Source: Flavobacteriaceae bacterium
GTDB lineage: Bacteria; Bacteroidota; Bacteroidia; UKL13-3
Direction: 5' to 3'
Assembly: GCA_025363675.1 (NCBI GenBank)
Contig: JANYDJ010000187.1
Coordinates: 1 to 48,671, forward strand
DNA: 48,671 nucleotides
The position numbers and the translations under genes are program-made. Of the stretch, positions 46,233 to 48,671 are shown piece after piece; the stretch's first letter is position 1, and the number at the start of each line of letters is the position of its first letter. The notes below the pieces were generated by a model that saw only the letters and a program-made list of their open reading frames with translations, was not told the DNA's origin and did no database searches.

Positions 46233-47173
46233 AGTACTACTAATATTTCTTCTCGCCAATCTAACACTATAATACCTCCGATACATAACAACAAACAAAA
46301 CCATATAATAGGTTTCGGTTTTTCGTGACCCACCAAGGTGTTGAAAAGCATAACTACCAATGGTAAATTGGCAAAAATAGTCTGAGCTTCTGCCACGGGA
46401 AGATAAGCTAAGCAAGCAATACTACAACTCACCCCAATAACAGGACCCGAAATAGTTCCGATAATTATATATATAATACCTTTTGGATTTTGTATAAAAG
46501 GTGCCAAAGGAAATATATTAAACTTGCCACGTGATGCATCTGCAACTATGATAATAAGTGTAGCACTTAGCATTCTAATTAATCCAATAGTATAGGGTTC
46601 GGGCATATTCACTGAATCCATTTCACGACCCATCTGTGTTATGGCCAATCCCAATCCTTGGCATACTGCAGATATAAAAGCATAGATAAATCCTGCTTTG
46701 ATAATTTGGGTTTTTATATCACTTGTGTTTTTTGATTTGCTGAGAATAACCAGTATAATACCGCCGATGGTGATAGTCATTCCCAACCAACCTATGATAT
46801 TAATATTTTGGCCACTAAATATATATGCAGCAATAGCAGCAGCTAGTGGCGATGCACAGCTGATAAGGGTTGTATAAGTGGAACCTATAGTGCGAAATGC
46901 TTTAAATACAAAATAATCTCCGATGGCTAAACCCACAATTCCTGACAGTCCGAAATAAAACCATTGTGAGTTTTTGAGTCGTGAAAATTCTGTTCCAATA
47001 TCAGAACCTTTATATATAAATATGAAAAAAGAAAATATAAATAGTAATACCGTAGCTAATACCAATCTGGATTTATTGACTACTGCAGGTTCATATATAA
47101 TAGATGCTTTGGTAAACGAAACGGTGGCTGTGGACCAACAAACAACCGTGAGCAACGCAAATATAACACCCAT
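46217..47173 (-). CDS. EamA/DMT-family transporter
   Basis: Ten-TM-like protein with duplicated EamA halves (YTTLISCASPLAAAIAAYIFSGQNINIIGWLGMTITIGGIILV; AEAQTIFANLPLVVMLFNTLVGHEKPKPIIWFCLLLCIGGIIVL). Confidence 0.9.
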   Translation of the reverse strand: MGVIFALLTVVCWSTATVSFTKASIIYEPAVVNKSRLVLATVLLFIFSFFIFIYKGSDIGTEFSRLKNSQWFYFGLSGIVGLAIGDYFVFKAFRTIGSTYTTLISCASPLAAAIAAYIFSGQNINIIGWLGMTITIGGIILVILSKSKNTSDIKTQIIKAGFIYAFISAVCQGLGLAITQMGREMDSVNMPEPYTIGLIRMLSATLIIIVADASRGKFNIFPLAPFIQNPKGIIYIIIGTISGPVIGVSCSIACLAYLPVAEAQTIFANLPLVVMLFNTLVGHEKPKPIIWFCLLLCIGGIIVLDWREEILVVLRSKG

Positions 47174-47655
47174 TAGCGAAGGCGGTCGGCTGAGCGGATT
47201 AACGCATCATCGCGGTTGATGCCATCTACCGCAATAAAATTGAAAAGCAGCATCAAAATCATCAAAGCCATATTTACCCAACTAAGGGCAGTGATATCAA
47301 ACACATCAACATCCATAATCCCCATCCACAATCTAATGATAGAAAGAATAAATAGTATAATAAATAAATAATTAACAAAACAGGTGCCTCGCTGCACCTT
47401 ACGATTGCGAAACTGGAATATGCTAACAAAAGAAAGAAGGCCACTTATACATATCGCAACTAAAGGAAACATATAAGAATCGTTTTCGACAAGTGATCCG
47501 CCATCAATTTTCATAGAATTGGTAGTGGCTGAAAGCGATTGCAGATAAGCATGCCCATTAATAGTATAGGGTAGTTCAATAATCGGCATAGAGGCAAAAT
47601 AGCATGCCAATAAAAAATTGATGAATAAAAATAGGTGTTGAATACGTTGAATCAT
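47173..47655 (-). CDS. DUF4293-like membrane protein
   Basis: MIQRIQHLFLFINFLLACYFASMPI start and four TM segments; overlaps the downstream EamA gene by 1 nt. Confidence 0.78.
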   Translation of the reverse strand: MIQRIQHLFLFINFLLACYFASMPIIELPYTINGHAYLQSLSATTNSMKIDGGSLVENDSYMFPLVAICISGLLSFVSIFQFRNRKVQRGTCFVNYLFIILFILSIIRLWMGIMDVDVFDITALSWVNMALMILMLLFNFIAVDGINRDDALIRSADRLR

Positions 47656-47690
47656 TTTATGTTTTGTAATTAGTATTTTAAGTTTTTTTT

Positions 47691-47770
47691 GTCACTCTGA
47701 GTTTATCGAAGAGCGACAATAGGACTACTGCTTAGTTTGTCTATGTTTCGATTAACTCAACATGACAAAC
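47691..47770. repeat. Inverted pair of TGAGTTTATCGAA-type imperfect palindromes
   Basis: GTCACTCTGAGTTTATCGAAGAGCGAC (47691-47717) and, reverse-complemented, GTTTGTCATGTTGAGTTAATCGAAACATAGACAAAC (47735-47770). Confidence 0.8.
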
Positions 47771-47892
47771 TTTTTCACACTGCGAAGATGAAGATAGAAT
47801 TCCAAATTTAATGCAAAACCTGTGAAAAAACTTTCAATTTTGTTAAGAACCTTGGCTAATCAAATGTTTATATTTGCTCCCCTTTTACGCAC

Positions 47893-48671
47893 ATGATCAA
47901 AGCCTCAACCATAGACCAGATAGTAAACACCGTTAGAATAGATGAGGTGGTGGGAGAGTTTGTAACACTAAAAAAACGGGGCGTGAACTATGTGGCCAAT
48001 TGCCCTTTTCATAACGAGAAATCTCCTTCGTTTACGGTATCGCCCACCAAAGGTTTATATAAATGTTTTGGTTGTGGAAAAGCAGGCAACTCCGTACATT
48101 TTATTATGGAGCACGAGAGCATGAGCTACCCCGAAGCATTGCGTTTTCTTGCCCAAAAGTATAATATTGAAATTGAAGAAGATAAGAATATAGATTTTGA
48201 TCAGGTAAAGGCTGAGAATAAAGAACGTGAATCGCTACTAGTAGCTCTTGATTGGAGCAGCAAGCATTTTGAGCACACCTTATTTGAAACCGAAGAAGGG
48301 CAAAATATAGGTCTCAGTTATTTTGAAGAGCGTGGTTACCGGCACGATACTATGCACAAGTTTGGATTGGGCTATTGCCTAAACCAATGGGATGGTTTTA
48401 TCAATGCCGCCACAGCTGCCGGCTACAAAACAGAATATTTAGAAAAAGGTGGACTGATTAAGCAACGCGAAGACCAAACGTGGTTCGACTTTTTTAAAGG
48501 TAGGGTCATGTTTCCCATTCATAACCTAAGCGGAAAAGTGATAGGTTTTGGTGGAAGGGTTTTAGAAAAGAATGCAAAAATTGCCAAATATTTAAATAGC
48601 CCCGAGAGCGAAGTATATCATAAAAGTGATGTATTATATGGAATTTATTTTGCCAAAAAAGCAATTAAAGA
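47893..48671 (+). CDS. dnaG: DNA primase, 5' part (runs off window end)
   Basis: ATG at 47893; MIKASTIDQIVNTVRIDEVVGEFVTLKKRGVNYVANCPFHNEKSPSFTVSPTKGLYKCFGCGKAGNSVHFIMEHESMSYPEALRFLA (CHC2 zinc finger). Open to 48671; absent from the ORF track. Confidence 0.95.
   Translation, partial: MIKASTIDQIVNTVRIDEVVGEFVTLKKRGVNYVANCPFHNEKSPSFTVSPTKGLYKCFGCGKAGNSVHFIMEHESMSYPEALRFLAQKYNIEIEEDKNIDFDQVKAENKERESLLVALDWSSKHFEHTLFETEEGQNIGLSYFEERGYRHDTMHKFGLGYCLNQWDGFINAATAAGYKTEYLEKGGLIKQREDQTWFDFFKGRVMFPIHNLSGKVIGFGGRVLEKNAKIAKYLNSPESEVYHKSDVLYGIYFAKKAIK

Overview
This 48.7 kb window looks like a Bacteroidetes-type chromosome segment: TonB receptors, T9SS type-A C-terminal sorting domains, Omp28, DUF5916/CBM9 and TAnnTTTG-like promoters. 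Most of it is recognisable housekeeping, envelope and transport genes: LptD-like protein and amidase, SorA/cytochrome c pair, DabA/DabB inorganic-carbon transporter, UvrD/PcrA helicase, a VapBC-like TA pair, a sensor kinase with two tandem paralogous TonB receptors, ChrA, pyrH-frr, GT51 glycosyltransferase, DEAD-box helicase, and a 5' fragment of dnaG that runs off the end and is missing from the ORF track. The least ordinary content is intergenic. (1) A dispersed family of elements built from 7-bp tandem repeats lies on both sides of a conserved ~17-bp core (GCCATTCGGCGTCAGC). The arm heptamers differ between copies, but the two arms within a copy are mutually complementary. Nearly all copies abut stop codons. 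(2) An inverted element is built from ~9-bp units. (3) A REP-like palindrome cluster flanks an IS200/RAYT-like Y1 transposase. (4) There are several other structured inverted repeats. No CRISPR array, rRNA or tRNA could be supported by eye.
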